DNA of 64,000 bases from Dipteris shenzhenensis (Eukaryota > Polypodiophyta > Polypodiopsida > Gleicheniales), in assembly GCA_047967505.1 (NCBI GenBank), contig CM106539.1; one strand, given 5' to 3'. Within the stretch, counting starts at the first letter, position 1, and each line of letters opens with the position of its first letter. The notes under the pieces are model-generated. The model worked only from the letters and a program-made list of their open reading frames with translations. It was not told the DNA's origin and did not search any database. Below are positions 43,541 to 55,290 of this stretch, piece by piece. Made by a program: the position numbers and the translations under genes.

Positions 43541-43960
43541 GACAGGTATTTCTGTAAATGTCATTACCTGCCCATTTTCTTGTAATTGCACTTTTAATAA
43601 TTCGTTATTTGGTTCCCATGATCTTTTTCGAGTTTATGGAGAAGTTAGGGACCAAAGAGTTCACATTCTCTTCGACCCAGGTAGCTCTCACAACTTTGTT
43701 AATTACAAACTTGTGCAGAAGATGGGGCTATCCACGATACCTAGCGATCACACCTACGAGGTGCAACTTCCAACTGGGAAGCAGTTTTGGGATCGCAAGA
43801 TTGAGTACTTTCTATTCGTATTCAAGACTACACAATAGCTCTTACGTGCTATGTCATGCACTTGGAGCATGTGAACTTGTTAATCGGAATAGAGTGGTTT
43901 AAAACCCACGATATTCGGATTGGATGGAAGGAACATACTCTTTCTTTTTTGGATAAGGAC
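43541..43960 (+). pseudogene. Gypsy-A protease
   Basis: ILFDPGSSHNFVN is the aspartic protease active site, with DPGSS in place of the usual DSGA-type core. A frameshift near 43830 leads to HLEHVNLLIGIEWFKTHD, the second conserved block before RT. The Ser-to-Pro change beside the catalytic Asp would probably impair activity. Confidence 0.8.
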
Positions 43961-44905
43961 ACCCAATTTTGTATTCAGTGTTATAATATTTCCTCTTCTC
44001 AGGCAGCTATTGTATCTATGTTGCAGCTTCAGACATTTGATGTGTATCAGTGTGTTTTGATTCCGCTTTCTTCATTTGTTGTCTCTGTTAATAGCAAGAA
44101 TGATTTAAGTGTGTTTGAACACCGTGAATTGAGAACGTTGTTAGATGATTTCATGGATGTATTCCCTGTTCAATTGCCGAAAGGTTTACCTCCAGAACGG
44201 GCACTAGACCATCGCATAGATTTAGTCCCTGGGGCTCAACCTATTAGTGTTCCACCTTATAGGATGAGCCAGCTTGAGGAGGATGAGTTAGCTTCACAAC
44301 TACAGGATTATCTGAATATGGGCTATATTCGCCCAAGTAAATCACCTTGGGGAGCACCTCTCCTCCTAAGAAAGAAGAAAGATACTTCGTGGAGAATGTG
44401 TATAGATTATAAACGCTTGAATAAAGTGACAATTAAGAATCGATACCCTCTTCGTCGTTCCGATGATTTGATAGACCGTTTGGCTGGAGCGAAGTATTTC
44501 ACTAAGATTGATTTGCATACAGGTTATCATCAAATCCGTATCTATGCTAAACACATAGATAGAACCGAATTCCGAACTAGGTATGGCCACTACGAGTTTC
44601 TTGTATTACCTTTTGGTTTGACCAATGTTCCTGCCACCTTCCAGCAAATGATATATGATTTGTTTCGAGATTTTCTGGGAAAATTTATTGTCATGTTCAT
44701 AGATGACATCTTGGTATATAGCCGAACACTAGAGGATCACATGGGACACCTCCGGATTATCTTAATTATTCTTAGACAACATAAGCTCTATGCAAAGATG
44801 ACTAAATGTGACTTCTTTATGAAGGAGATCATTTACTTAGGACAAAAGATTTCTTCTAAAGATTTTAGCATTGATCTGGATCGTGTCCAGAAGGTTTTAG
44901 AATGA
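43961..44905 (+). pseudogene. Gypsy-A reverse transcriptase
   Basis: The frame 43856-44905 holds the full RT palm: LPPERALDHRIDLVPGAQP, YIRPSKSPWGAPLLLRKKK, RMCIDYKRLNKVTIKNRYP, FTKIDLHTGYHQIRI, FLVLPFGLTNVPATFQQ, MFIDDILVYS (FIDD at 44696-44707). It ends at a TGA (44903-44905) that replaces a Trp-type codon in the conserved segment before LRSFLGF. Otherwise it is well kept. Confidence 0.93.
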
Positions 44906-45410
44906 CCTGTCCCTCAGACTATGAAACAACTTCGTTCTTTCCTAGGATTCACAGTATTTTTACGAAAGTCTCTGCGTGATTATTCACACATCACAGCATC
45001 CCTGACAAACATATTGAAAGGTCATGGACACAGGTCTACCCAGTCGATTTCTTGGAATAATGCATTGAACAAGGCTTTTGAAACCTTGAAGTTAACTATC
45101 AAGGAAGCATCCGTTCTTACACTACCCGATCCTACCCGGCCTTATGTTTTAGAGGCCGATGCGAGTCATTTTGCGATTGGGGCATTTTTATTTCAAGAGA
45201 GCAGACTTGTAGCTTTTGCGAGTAAGAAGCTAAACGACACCCAATATCATTGGCCCACACTAGAAAAAGAACTTTAGGTGGTTATGTATGCTCTAAAGGT
45301 TTGGAGACACTACTTATATGGTTCGAAGTTTCTTGTATTGAACGATAATCAGTGAATCAAGTATGTGTGTGATGGGTCTGAATTGAGGGGACAGAAGGCT
45401 AGATGGGCAG
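44906..45410 (+). pseudogene. Gypsy-A RNase H, split by Copia-3
   Basis: LRSFLGFTVFLRK, then the RNase H acidic segment VLEADASHFAIGAFL, and YHWPTLEKEL with a TAG. The frame reaches ARWAEL at 45410, where Copia-3 interrupts it. After 50958 it continues in frame (MQDFDFEIRKGSLNSVADALSR), so one target copy restores the reading. Confidence 0.9.
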
Positions 45411-45415
45411 AATTA

Positions 45416-45767
45416 TGTGAAGATAGTGGGAGAGAAGGAAGGAGTCTCACTTGCGGCTTTCTCACATACATAATGAGGGAATACACACAAAGGTGGAGGC
45501 TAAAAATTATTTTTCTCTTTGTAGTTGTGTAAGCCAAAAGAACTTTAGTACAAAGAAATAGAAGAACCCTATATGTGGGTCTCAAACCAAACTCAGCTAA
45601 CTAAGGTGGCATACTAACTGAGCCACGAACTAGAGTAAATAAGAATAGCTGTCATTCAGCTATTATTCATGGGCGGTGTACCAACCGCATCTGTAGCTAA
45701 CAAGTCGCTGACATAAATGCACAACGGTCACCTTGGCATATCACGAGTAGAGCTCGATATCTCAACA
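45416..45767 (-). repeat. 3' LTR of Copia-3
   Basis: 352 bp, on the minus strand TGTTGAGATATC to TATCTTCACA. Preceded by the purine tract ending at 45768. Confidence 0.95.
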
Positions 45768-46287
45768 CTCCCCCTTGAGCTCAATCCCAATTCCTGCACA
45801 CCAAGTAGGTCTCTGAACTTGCGCAGCTTCTCTACCCCCAATGCCTTCGTGAATATGTTAGCTACATGATCCTCTGTGCTGATATAAACTAGATCAATAA
45901 GACCTAGTAAAACCTTCTCCCGCACATAGTGATAATGCACCTCAATGTGCTTTGTTCTAGCATGATAGACTGGGTTATTTGCCAAGTGTATACTGCTCAT
46001 GTTGTCACAATAAATGACAACTGGCCCATCTGTACACTGATGCATATCGTAGAGTAGCTTATGCAACCAAGCTACCTCACATGCAACCATTGCTGCACCC
46101 TTGTACTCAGTCTCTGTGCTCGACAAGGCAATTGTAGGCTGTTTCTTGCTGCTCCAAGTGACTGTAGCACTCCTAAAAGAGAATACATATCCACTGATAG
46201 ATCATCTATCTGAAATCCTACTAGCCCAATCAGCATCAGTGTATCCATGCAACTGTATCTGAACCCCATCCTCATAAAATAGTCCAT
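45768..46287 (-). pseudogene. Copia-3 RNase H
   Basis: Two frames (46287-46072 and 46126-45728) cover it. The first contains LHGYTDADWA at the overlap with RT, and the second SSTETEYKGA and YCDNMSSIHLA, followed by HARTKHIEVHYHYVR and VANIFTKALG. The frameshift between them lies near 46110-46200. Confidence 0.85.
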
Positions 46288-47675
46288 ACTGCAATGTAGA
46301 CTTCACATACCTGAGTATGCGTCTAGCCGCATCCAAATGCAATTTTCTTGGAGCCTGCATAAACTGACTTACCAATCCAACAATATAGCTTAAATCTGGC
46401 CAGATAATAGTCATATAAATCAAACTTCCTACTATGCGTCTATACATAGTAGGGTCTTCCAGAAGCTCACCTACATCTGCGCTCAGCTTCACATTCTGCT
46501 CCAAAGGAACTGAAATATGCTTACAACCTGTCATCCCATATTTGGACAACATGTCCAATCCATACTGCCTCTGCAAGAGCTGTGTCCCACTTAGTAATCT
46601 AATCATCTCAATGCCCAAGAAATAACGTAGCTCTCTCAACTCCTTCACCTCAAACTTCTGCTTCAATAGCATTTTCACATGAAGGATATCTTCATCACTA
46701 TCACCTATGATGATCAAATCATCAAGATAAATGACAAGCAGCATAATACATTTCTCTGTTTTTCACATAAATTGAGAAATCTGCCTTGAAAATAGTGACA
46801 AGATATTGTCCCATCTTGTCAAACCATGCTTTCGGTGCTTGCTTCAAGCCATACAAGGCTTTCTTCAACCTGCAAACAAACTCAACAGCATGAACATAAC
46901 CTGGTGGCTGCTCCATAAAGACCTCTTCTTGTAAATCACCATGCAAGAAGGCATTCTTTACATCCATCTGATGTAAAGACCATCCCTTTGATGCAACCAT
47001 AGGAATGACTGCTCTTATGGTTGCCATCCTTGCAACCGGACTGAATGTTTCTTCATAATCAATGCCATCTGTCTGTCCATGCCCCTTAACAACTAATCTT
47101 GCCTTGTATCTAATCACAGAACCATCTGCATTATGCTTGACCTTATAAACCCACCTACAACCAATTGCATTCTTGTCTTTAGGCAAAGGCACCAATTTCC
47201 ATGTAGCATTTGCTTCCAAGGCATCCATTTCTTCATCCATGGCTTTCTCCTATTTTTCTTTTCCCATGGATTGCTCAAAAGAAGTGGGTTCTGGTTCTTG
47301 TATCACTTTGACCATATAGGCATAGTGAATGGCTGTAAATCCATCATATTTCAGCCTATCCACAGGATATTTAGCTCTGGTAGACTTACGCAAAATAGGC
47401 TCACTTTCAAGTGCTCTCAAAACATCCATGGTCTTCCTTACTCCAGGTGTAACAACAGAAGGAATACCCAACTCATCATCAATGCTCTGTTCTAAGCCAC
47501 TGGATTCACCATCCACATAAGAGTGACCTGCATTCACATCAAACATAGACTGATCTACCTTCTCTTTTCCTTTTTGTGATACCTGCGTACCACTGTCTGC
47601 AATGCTTTGAGAAGATTCTCCTGATCTCAATCTGCTTGTCCATGGCAAAGTATGTGAACCACTGCTAGAGGACAA
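46202..47675 (-). pseudogene. Copia-3 reverse transcriptase and preceding linker
   Basis: Frame 47675-47250 is the Ser-rich linker (RKSTRAKYPVDRLKYDG). Frame 47240-46722 has CRWVYKVKHNADGS, VKNAFLHGDLQEEV and [15 protein letters not shown] shift leads to 46744-46202 with VIYLDDLII (YLDD at 46718-46729), FEVKELREL and SLIYMTIIWPD. Copia RT, not functional because of the shift. Confidence 0.88.
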
Positions 47676-47689
47676 TACAGGTCCACTAA

Positions 47690-49110
47690 TATTTTGTGAT
47701 TGCTAATGTGATTTCTGTGCAACATTACCATTTTGTGCATCTACATCAATCATCAGATTTACTAGTTTATACCAGCTACTCATCTCATCAAAAATAACAT
47801 CTCTGCTCATTGTAAATTTACGAGTAGAAGGGTTATAGCATCTATACCCTTTCTACTGCAGAGAATAACCAATAAAGATGCACTTCTCAGCTTTTGGATC
47901 CAACTTGGACCTCAACTCATCTAGCACATGAACATAGGCAATGCAACCCAAAATTTTCAAATGAGAAATATCTGGTTTCCTACCAGTATACATCTCCTCT
48001 GACGTCATGCCATGTATTGCTGCAATGGGAATCCTGTTCATTATATAAACTGCTGTAGCAACTGCTTCAGTCTAATAATAATCTGGTAGGTCTTTTTCAT
48101 TTAGCATGGCCCGAGATACCTCTCCAATATGCCTGTTTTTCCTTTTCTGCAAGTCCATTTTGCTGTGGGGTATGACTGCATGAATATTGCTGCTTTATGC
48201 CATGCTTCTACAGGAATCTTGCAAACTCATTTGAGAGATACTCTCCCCCTCCATCTGACCTTAGGCATTTTATTTGCAGGCCTGTTTCTTTTTCAACCAT
48301 TGCTTTAAAAGCTTTGAAGTGCCCAAACACTTCACTTTTCTTTTTCATAAAATACAACCAAACTTTTCTACTGTAGTCATCAATAAAAGTGACAAAATAA
48401 TGACATCCTCCAATAGATGCAGCTTTAGTACTCCACACATCAGAGTGGATTAATTCCAATGGCTTCTTACTCTCTTGAACATGCCTAGAAAATGGTTTCC
48501 TTGCCTGTTTTTCAAATTGACAGGCTTTGCATACCTTATGCATTTCTACAATCTTGAATTTAGGCAATCCTACAACAATATTTTGGGCCTGCATTGATTT
48601 AAGTCGTCGTACATTAACATGACCAATGCGTTTATGCCAGATATCAATATCTGCAACTACACCGGTCCCATGTGCAAACATTGCTGCACTCAATTCAGGC
48701 ATGTCTGCATCTAATGTAAACATCCTGCCCTTCTTCTTTCCTTTTGCTATCAAGCGACCGTTATTTTTCATATCCTCAACAAAGCATCCATGAGGATTAA
48801 ATCTGACCTGCAAGCCCTGCTCAACCATTTGACCAATAAAAACCAGGTTCTTAGTGATGTTCGGAACATGAAATACATCAGACATGTATTTCTTTTTCCC
48901 ATCCTGCATAGACAAAGAAATTTTACCAATCTGCACAATAGGATGTGCAGTATCATCACCAGTCTCCACAAATCCTTGTCTTTCCATTTTCCTTGCATCC
49001 TGCATCCATTCTGCATGACCTGTCATGTGGTTTGACACACCTGAGTCAACATACCACACATCATTGCTTTCTTCTGCACTTGTCACAGAATTGGTCATGT
49101 GCTGCACCAT
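47690..49110 (-). pseudogene. Copia-3 protease and integrase
   Basis: Frame 49110-48208 begins before WYVDSGVSNHMTGHAEW, the protease active site (DSGV rather than DSGA), and covers the zinc domain (HKRIGHVNVRR...CKACQFEKQ), LIHSDVWS and LRSDGGGEYLSNEF. It then breaks near 48207. A later frame (48041-47853) has GRKPDISHLKILGC and KCIFIGYSLQ. The catalytic Glu region between the two is out of frame. Confidence 0.88.
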
Positions 49111-49161
49111 AAATAGATGCTCATTTCTGTCATCACCCTGTCTACTAGATGCATAATTCCC

Positions 49162-49990
49162 TTACTGTAATTTGCCATTCATGATGTCATTCTGCTTCTT
49201 GTAGCAGTCTTTAGCCATATGACCCATTTTACCACAATAGTAGCATTCAACATTGTTGTTTGCATTTTGACCCCTCTGCCATCCACCACGGCCTCTTTGG
49301 CTCCCCTTGCCTCTAGAGATACCACGTCCTCCTCCATAGGACTGGTTTTCTTGAGTTTGCTGCATATTCTGATTTCTACCACGGCCTCTAGATCGGCCTC
49401 CTCTACCTCTGCCGCCTTTACCTCTTCTAGCATTTGAGTAGAAGACAGTTTCTTTTGAAGTTCCTCCTGAAGAAGATGCACCACCATTTCTTTGCTCTTC
49501 AGAAATTAGAAGAGCAAACAACTCCTCAAAATCAAGAAATTTTTCACGGACGGCAATGGATGTCCGAAACTGTGCATAATCCTTTCCTAGACCATTGAAG
49601 ATCACAAAGACTAAATCATTATCTTCCACTGGTGACCTAATGGAAGCAAGTGCATCTGCAATTTTCTTCACTTTCATGTGGTAGTCATTGATGCTCATTG
49701 ATGCTCATGTTTTCTCTCTGCACATTGTGCAACTCCCACTTGAGCTGCATTTTCGTGGCTTTTGTATTTGTGCTGTACATTTTTGCCAAAGTATCCCATG
49801 CCTCCTTTGGCGTACTTGCATCGTGAATATGCACAATCATAGAATCCGAAATACTGATAGACAGCCAATACATGACTTTTCTGGCTCTCTCATGCCATCC
49901 TTTAAATGTCTGCATTTCCTGTTGTTTGGGAACATTAGGAAGAACTGGTTCTTCTTAATTTCCTGTAATGAACTCCCAATAGCCTTTTTC
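49162..49990 (-). pseudogene. Copia-3 gag with CCHC knuckle
   Basis: Frame 49915-49685 holds a Gag domain (STPKEAWDTLAKMYS, MQLKWELHNVQ). A small duplication (two copies of gatgctcatt at about 49693-49712) shifts it to frame 49698-49162, which has an RG-rich tract and an intact knuckle (CYYCGKMGHMAKDC). Confidence 0.88.
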
Positions 49991-50593
49991 CATAAGGAAA
50001 TTCGTCATTCTAAACTTCCATGCTTGGAAGCTGTTCTTGTCAAGCTTTTCAGTGACAATCTGTGAACACTGCAAAAAATTCTGTCACTGCAAAAAACACA
50101 GCTTCTGCCTCACACAGGCAAATCTACAAAACTAACGAAAGTGGTATTCGAGCACACAATCACTTCCTAGTGACAATTTTGCATGAACAGGCAATAAGGA
50201 TGATTCTGTAACTCCCAATATCTCTGCGCACAGGCATACAATGCAATTTCTGCGGTAACTTTTCACCGACCTGCAGAGCAGTGGTCGCACAGCAAAAACA
50301 TGACCTTTTTCTGAGTGCCTGCGAAGAACTTCCGCCTTCAAAACGTGCATCGAAATGACCTCGAATCAGAAAAATAAAGTCACCGAGGGCTTCGCTCGCT
50401 CCCTCGCAGCATATACTACCCTCTCGCCACACCGTGAAGGATGTCTCAATCTGAGACAGTGCACTCTTGCACTTCCGACTGTGCTACCTCGCAGAGATTT
50501 GCTCCCAAACTCGAAAAAGGAAAGGAACACTAGTCCTCTTACCAAGACACCGCAAACTTGGTTTGCTTTCTTGAGCTCCTTACCACGAACCAA

Positions 50594-50605
50594 GCTCTGA
50601 TACCA
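50594..50605 (-). other. Primer-binding site of Copia-3
   Basis: TGGTATCAGAGC on the minus strand abuts the 5' LTR directly. Confidence 0.92.
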
Positions 50606-50957
50606 TGTGAAGATAGTGGGAGAGAAGGAAGGAGTCTCACTTGCGGCTTTCTCACATACACAATGGCGGAATACACACAAAGGTGGAGGCTGAAAACTGT
50701 TTTCCTCTTCTTAGTTGTGTAAGCCAAAAGAACTCTAGTACAAAGAAATAGAAGAACCCTATACGTGGGTCTCAAACCAAACTCAGCTAACTAAGGTGGC
50801 ATACTAACTGAGCCACGAACTAGAGTACATAAGGATAGCTGTCATCCAGCTATTATTCATGGGCGGTGTACCAACCGCATCTGTAGCTAACAAGTCGGTG
50901 ACATAAATGCATAACAGTCACCCTAACATATCACGAGTGGAGCTCGATATCTAAATA
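50606..50957 (-). repeat. 5' LTR of Copia-3
   Basis: 352 bp, same ends as 45416-45767 except TATTTAG in place of TGTTGAG at the outer end. Confidence 0.95.
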
Positions 50958-52140
50958 AATTAATGCAAGATTTTGATTTTGAAATACGAAAGGGTTCGCT
51001 GAATAGTGTGGCGGATGCCTTAAGTCGAGTCAAGTTTGTAAATGCTATGTCATTTATGAAAATATCCTCAAACCTATTTCAATCCTTGAGAGGGCTTTGC
51101 GCAACTGATAGTCATTTCAATTCTTATTGGCAGAGAGACCAGGATGGAAGCTCCATGGTTACGGTACAAGCAGTGGGAGGTCAATGGATGATTAGAAACG
51201 GCGTGCTATTCCGGAATGAAAAGATATGTGTGCCAGATGTTTTGAATCTTCGATCCAAGATTCTCTCAGAGTGTCATGATGCTCCTAGTGCTGGACATCG
51301 AAGTATACATCGAACTCTATCTCTTGTGAAGCATACCTTTTATTGGCGTAAGATGCGTGCCTTTATTGAACACTATGTGGTAGGTTGTCGGGTTTGTCAG
51401 GTTACTAAGGCAGAACACCTTAGAAGCGCGGGATTATTACAGCCATTGCAAATCCCGGGTAATAAATGGGAAAGTATTTCCATGAATTTTATTACCGATT
51501 TGCCAAGAACGCGCAAGGGTCATGACTCTATTTGGGTTATAGTGGACCGTCTGATAAAAATGGCTCGATTCTTACCTACAAGAACAACTATTTCAGCTAT
51601 TTAGCTGGCTCACGAGTTTGTGGACCCCTTGTTTAAGCTGTATGGTTTGCCCTCTGACATAGTTAACGACAGGGACTCGAAGTTTACAAGTAACTTTTGT
51701 ACACTTGTTTTTGAGAAGTTAGAAACTACTCTAAGTATGAGTTTCTCAGATCATGCACAATTTGATGGCAGTACAAAGAAGGTCAACCAATTGCTTGAAG
51801 ATATGCTTCGGGCATATGTTTCTAAGAACCAGTCTTCATGGGAAGATTATCTACCTATGATAGAATTTTCTTATAACAATGTGAAGCATTCGAGTACTGG
51901 TTACAATCTTTTAATGCTTAGGTATGGGTTTCAACCTAAGTCACCAACTATGGTTGGGTTAAAGGGAATTCAAAATGATGCCGCAACGACATTCTTGCAA
52001 GACATGCAAGAAATGTTGCAGTTTGCCAAGGAGTCTATTAGAAGTGCCCAAGATCGGGACAAATTTTATGCTAATAGACATCGTTCACCTAGAGAGTTCT
52101 CTGAAGGAACGATGGTATATTTGCGAATTCCCAAGTAATC
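50958..52140 (+). pseudogene. Gypsy-A integrase
   Basis: After the Copia-3 target site, the RNase H end leads to the integrase zinc domain (GHRSIHRTLSLVKHTFYW...CRVCQ). In the core, ISMNFITDLP has Asn where the family has its first catalytic Asp (51485-51487), IVNDRDSKF keeps the second, and DGSTKKVNQ has Lys where the catalytic Glu is expected (51776-51778). A TAG at 51602-51604 and a shift near 52130 also break it. Both catalytic changes are explained by G-to-A. Confidence 0.88.
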
Positions 52141-52490
52141 CAAGAGCCGAAGTACTGGTTTGGTTCCGAAGTTCTCCCAGATACTGTCGTCCGTTCAAGG
52201 TTATTAAAAGAATTGGACCAATTGCATATAGACTAGAATTGCCTCCTGATGTTAAAGTACATCCAGTATTTCATGTCAGTAGACTGAAAGAGTTACTGGG
52301 TGTGGATGATCAACTGGTGTCTCAAGAGAGAATTAAAAGTTACAAATTTGACTTTTATTCCACATGAACCTGAGAGTATTCTTGAATTTCGTGAAAGACA
52401 GATTCGTAATAGAACTACCACAGAATACAAGATTAAGTGGAAGGATCGTGTTGAGGATTCAACATGGGAGACATTACAGAACCTCTAGAG
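52141..52490 (+). pseudogene. Gypsy-A integrase C-terminus and chromodomain
   Basis: A frame with [19 protein letters not shown] and [14 protein letters not shown] (the GPY/F-type end of Gypsy integrases) is followed, after a frameshift near 52355, by PESILEFRERQIRNR and YKIKWKDRVEDSTWE. The latter is a chromodomain, which marks Gypsy-A as a chromovirus. Chromodomains of such integrases bias insertion towards heterochromatin (known for the group). Confidence 0.88.
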
Positions 52491-52530
52491 GACATTCCTG
52501 GGTTTTTTAGCGAACTCAGGAGTGAGTTCT

Positions 52531-53059
52531 TAGAGGAGGGGAAGTATGTCATGTGCACAGATTGGTATTTGACGTGTACTGGGTACACAAGACTAGCTCA
52601 GGTAGCCTGGGGAGGCTTAGAGTGATTCTCGGGTTGAGTGGCAAGGGTACGAACCAGTTAGAGGTCTTCAGTATTTTTGGCGCTTGGGACCCGAGTCTAT
52701 ATAAGGGACCTCAGTTCTCAGAGAGCCGATGGGAGCAAGTCTCGTTCCCAAGTGCTAGGTCTGATCCTGGATTGAGTCACGGACACACGTCTGCATCATA
52801 GCGTAGCCCAAGGCCCAACAACAGATCTCAGGCTTCACAACACCACCTGGTGGTATGGGACACCAAGTTGGTTAGGATATGGTTGGGAGTTCGTGCTAGT
52901 AGCTCAACTCGTGGCTCAAAGCGAACATCTCCTGATTCGGGATCGCATCCCATAGATGTCATGGTTGGGTGGTGAGCAACCTACTCAGATTCCTCACGTT
53001 TAGTGTGTTCTTGTGTTTGCTTGCAAGTCAGAGGTTTCATGAGTGCTAGAGTCGTGTCA
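52531..53059 (+). repeat. Polypurine tract and 3' LTR of Gypsy-A
   Basis: The tract AGAGGAGGGGAAG (52532-52544) precedes the LTR starting TGTCATG at 52547 and ending at 53059 (513 bp). A TATATAA box is at 52698-52704. Confidence 0.92.
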
Positions 53060-53248
53060 ATGTAGCTCTAAATGTGCATTCTCAACTTACCTATCACTGG
53101 AGTAACTGATTGGCTAAGCCCAGGGCAAGCCATGTCCGACCCTTCGCTTGTGCCTTTATTCCCAACTTTCCAGACAGCTCTGCAAAAATGAAGTTGCACT
53201 TCCTCTAGCCAGTTCCTCATGGCCAAACTATTACTAGACTTAACCATG

Positions 53249-53341
53249 ATTCATAGACTTTTGGAAGGCTTTTGGCAGAGTCCCATGAGCCCGTCCGATA
53301 CAGAGGCTTCAAGTATCAGGAATCATGATCTAGGGTGTGAG
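53249..53341 (+). pseudogene. LINE reverse transcriptase scrap
   Basis: About 93 bp, nearly identical to the complement of 21862-21948 in LINE-A, including the TTCATAGACTTTTGGAAGGC motif codons (FIDFWKAF). It is in the opposite orientation to LINE-A and joins Gypsy-C sequence. Confidence 0.75.
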
Positions 53342-53349
53342 ACTACAAG

Positions 53350-55290
53350 ACCATACGATAGACATAATCCCTAGTAGCAGCCCACCTAATACAACCTCAG
53401 TGCAAACCAGTGTAAATTGTATGAACCAGATCAAGGACCTGTTGGGGAAGGGACTGATTCTCACTGGTTGACAAGTGAAAAGAGGGTAAAGCTGGAATAT
53501 TACCAAGACAACATAAATCCCACATGTTGGTCTACATACATGTCCATAGAGACTCATGCTCAATCTTATATTAGCACACCTATCCCCCTTCTATATCGCA
53601 GAAACATCGCTAGGTTCCGTACCAAATCTCATACATTAGCTCTTCACCCTACTGCTCACCCGTGCTTTTGGTCCAAAAGAAGGATAGCCCTCAATAAAAT
53701 TACAATTAAGAACAAATTCCCTAGACCCATGACAGATGATATTTTGGATAGGTTATAGGGATCTGGAATATTCAGTCGCATAGATTTGAAGAGTGGTTCT
53801 CACCATATTAGAATTCAACCAAAAGATGTGCACAAAACATTTGGTCTGTATGAGTTTCTTGTCATGTCATTTGGGTTACCAAATGCACCCCTACCACCTC
53901 CAACAGAATGATGGACAGGATTTTTTCATGTTCAAACCGATCACCAGTCCTTGCGATACTCACTCGAAGAAAGTCGTCTGAGAAGCATATGAGGTGGCCA
54001 AATTTTCTCTGTGTTTCATTTTCAAATTGTGCATGTGCCTGGACAGAAGAATGTTGTTGCAAATGCACTTTCGTGAAAGCCCACTCCAGATGCAGTGTCT
54101 ATTAGGCTGTAAGTTTCAACCGTTACCATTGCATATCATGATGAGCTTGATGCTATGAAGGATCAATATGCCAATGATGTTGCTTTTGCATAGATTTATG
54201 ATCAAGTGGTTGATGGTCGGAGGCGTAAGTTTCAACCGTTACCATTGCATATCATGATGAGCTTGATGCTATGAAGGATCAATATGCCAATGATGTTGAT
54301 TTTGCACAAATTTATGATCACGTAGTTGATGGCCGGAGGCATGAACACTATACTCTCAAGGAGGGATTTCTAATGATGCATGGTAGATTGTGTGTCACGA
54401 AACAATTAAGGCCAAAAGTTTTGACAGAGTCATGCCCCACCCTATGCAAGACACAGAGGCATTGATGCCGCCATCAAAGGTATGGAGCATTATTTCTTTT
54501 GGCCAACATTGAGGAAGAATGTCGAGGTGTATGTCAGATCATGCATCACCTGCCAGAAGGTAAAATATGGCAGATAGAAGCCAATCAGACAATTGCAACC
54601 TTTACCTATTCCCGATCAACCCTGATAGAGCATTGCCATGGATTTCACCTTCGACCTTCCACGTACATCATTGGGACATCACGAGATATGGACCATTATT
54701 TGCAGATTCAACAAGCATGCCCACTTTATTCCCGTACAAAATAAGATTATAGCAGACTAGATGGCGAGACTTTTTTATGTCTCATGTATTCAAACATCAC
54801 GAGATGCCTCAATCAATTGTCGATGATCAAGACCCATGGATGACAAGTCTTTTCTGGAGAGGTATCTTTGAGAATATGGGTACCACGTTGAATTTCTCAT
54901 ATCCTGAATCACATGGACAGTCAAAAGAAGCCAACTCCACTATCCTTGATCTTCTCCAGGTCAGCAATCGAAATGGAAGCAATATCTGCCACTTATTGAG
55001 TTTGCGTACAACACTATTCTACATTCATCTATAGGGAAAGCACCCTTTGAGATTGTGACAGGACAACACAAGGTACCTCCCATTAAGCCAAGAGAAGTAC
55101 AAATGGGCAACAGAGAATCATCACCGCAAGTTACTCTTGAAAGAGGACGATTGGGTGCTGCTACATTTTCAAAAAGCACGACTCAAGAAGATGAAAGGCA
55201 AGGACAAAGCGTACACAAAGCTGAAGATGAGGTTTATGGTCCTTTCCTACCATCTCCCTCCCTCATCCTCCGAAAGCATTCCAAGGTCTG
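53350..55290 (+). pseudogene. Gypsy-C pol remnant
   Basis: Decayed plus-strand Gypsy pol. RT pieces: LNKITIKNKFPRPMTDDIL (about 53690) and [16 protein letters not shown], with stops. RNase H end: VHVPGQKNVVANALSRKP (about 54030-54080). A 126-bp tandem duplication follows. Integrase: SCITCQKVK (zinc), IAMDFTFDLP, SIVDDQDPWMTS and SHGQSKEANST (about 54530-54930), then a EDDWVLLHFQKARLKKMKG-like C-terminus to about 55230. LTRs are not found. Gypsy-A may have inserted near its start. Confidence 0.75.
54111..54362 (+). repeat. 126-bp in-frame tandem duplication in Gypsy-C
   Basis: Copies 54111-54236 and 54237-54362 are over 90 percent identical by eye and code for HDELDAMKDQYANDV-type sequence. 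126 bp is 42 codons, so the duplication preserves frame. The left copy has a TAG where the right has CAA. Confidence 0.85.

Larger units (their letters stand above)
45416..50957 (-). mobile_element. Copia-3, Copia element in the Gypsy-A RNase H
   Basis: A 5542-bp minus-strand element with perfect target duplications aatta (45411-45415, 50958-50962). LTRs of 352 bp differ at about 23 positions (6-7 percent), so it is older than Copia-2. Order on the minus strand: LTR, primer-binding site, leader, gag, protease, integrase, RT, RNase H, polypurine tract (GAGCTCAAGGGGGAG), LTR. gag, integrase and RT are broken. Confidence 0.95.
35200..53059 (+). mobile_element. Gypsy-A, chromodomain Gypsy with two nested Copia insertions
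   Basis: LTRs start TGTCATGTGCAC and end GTCGTGTCA; the 5' LTR (531 bp after removing Copia-2) and the 3' LTR (513 bp) differ at about 10-12 percent by eye, partly by an extra ttaggcaggc-type stretch. Internal order is gag, protease, RT, RNase H, integrase, chromodomain, polypurine tract. Flanking 5-mers are acata and atgta, not a clean target duplication (two transitions). Without the insertions it is about 6.4 kb, normal for a plant chromovirus. All reading frames carry stops or shifts. Confidence 0.93.
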
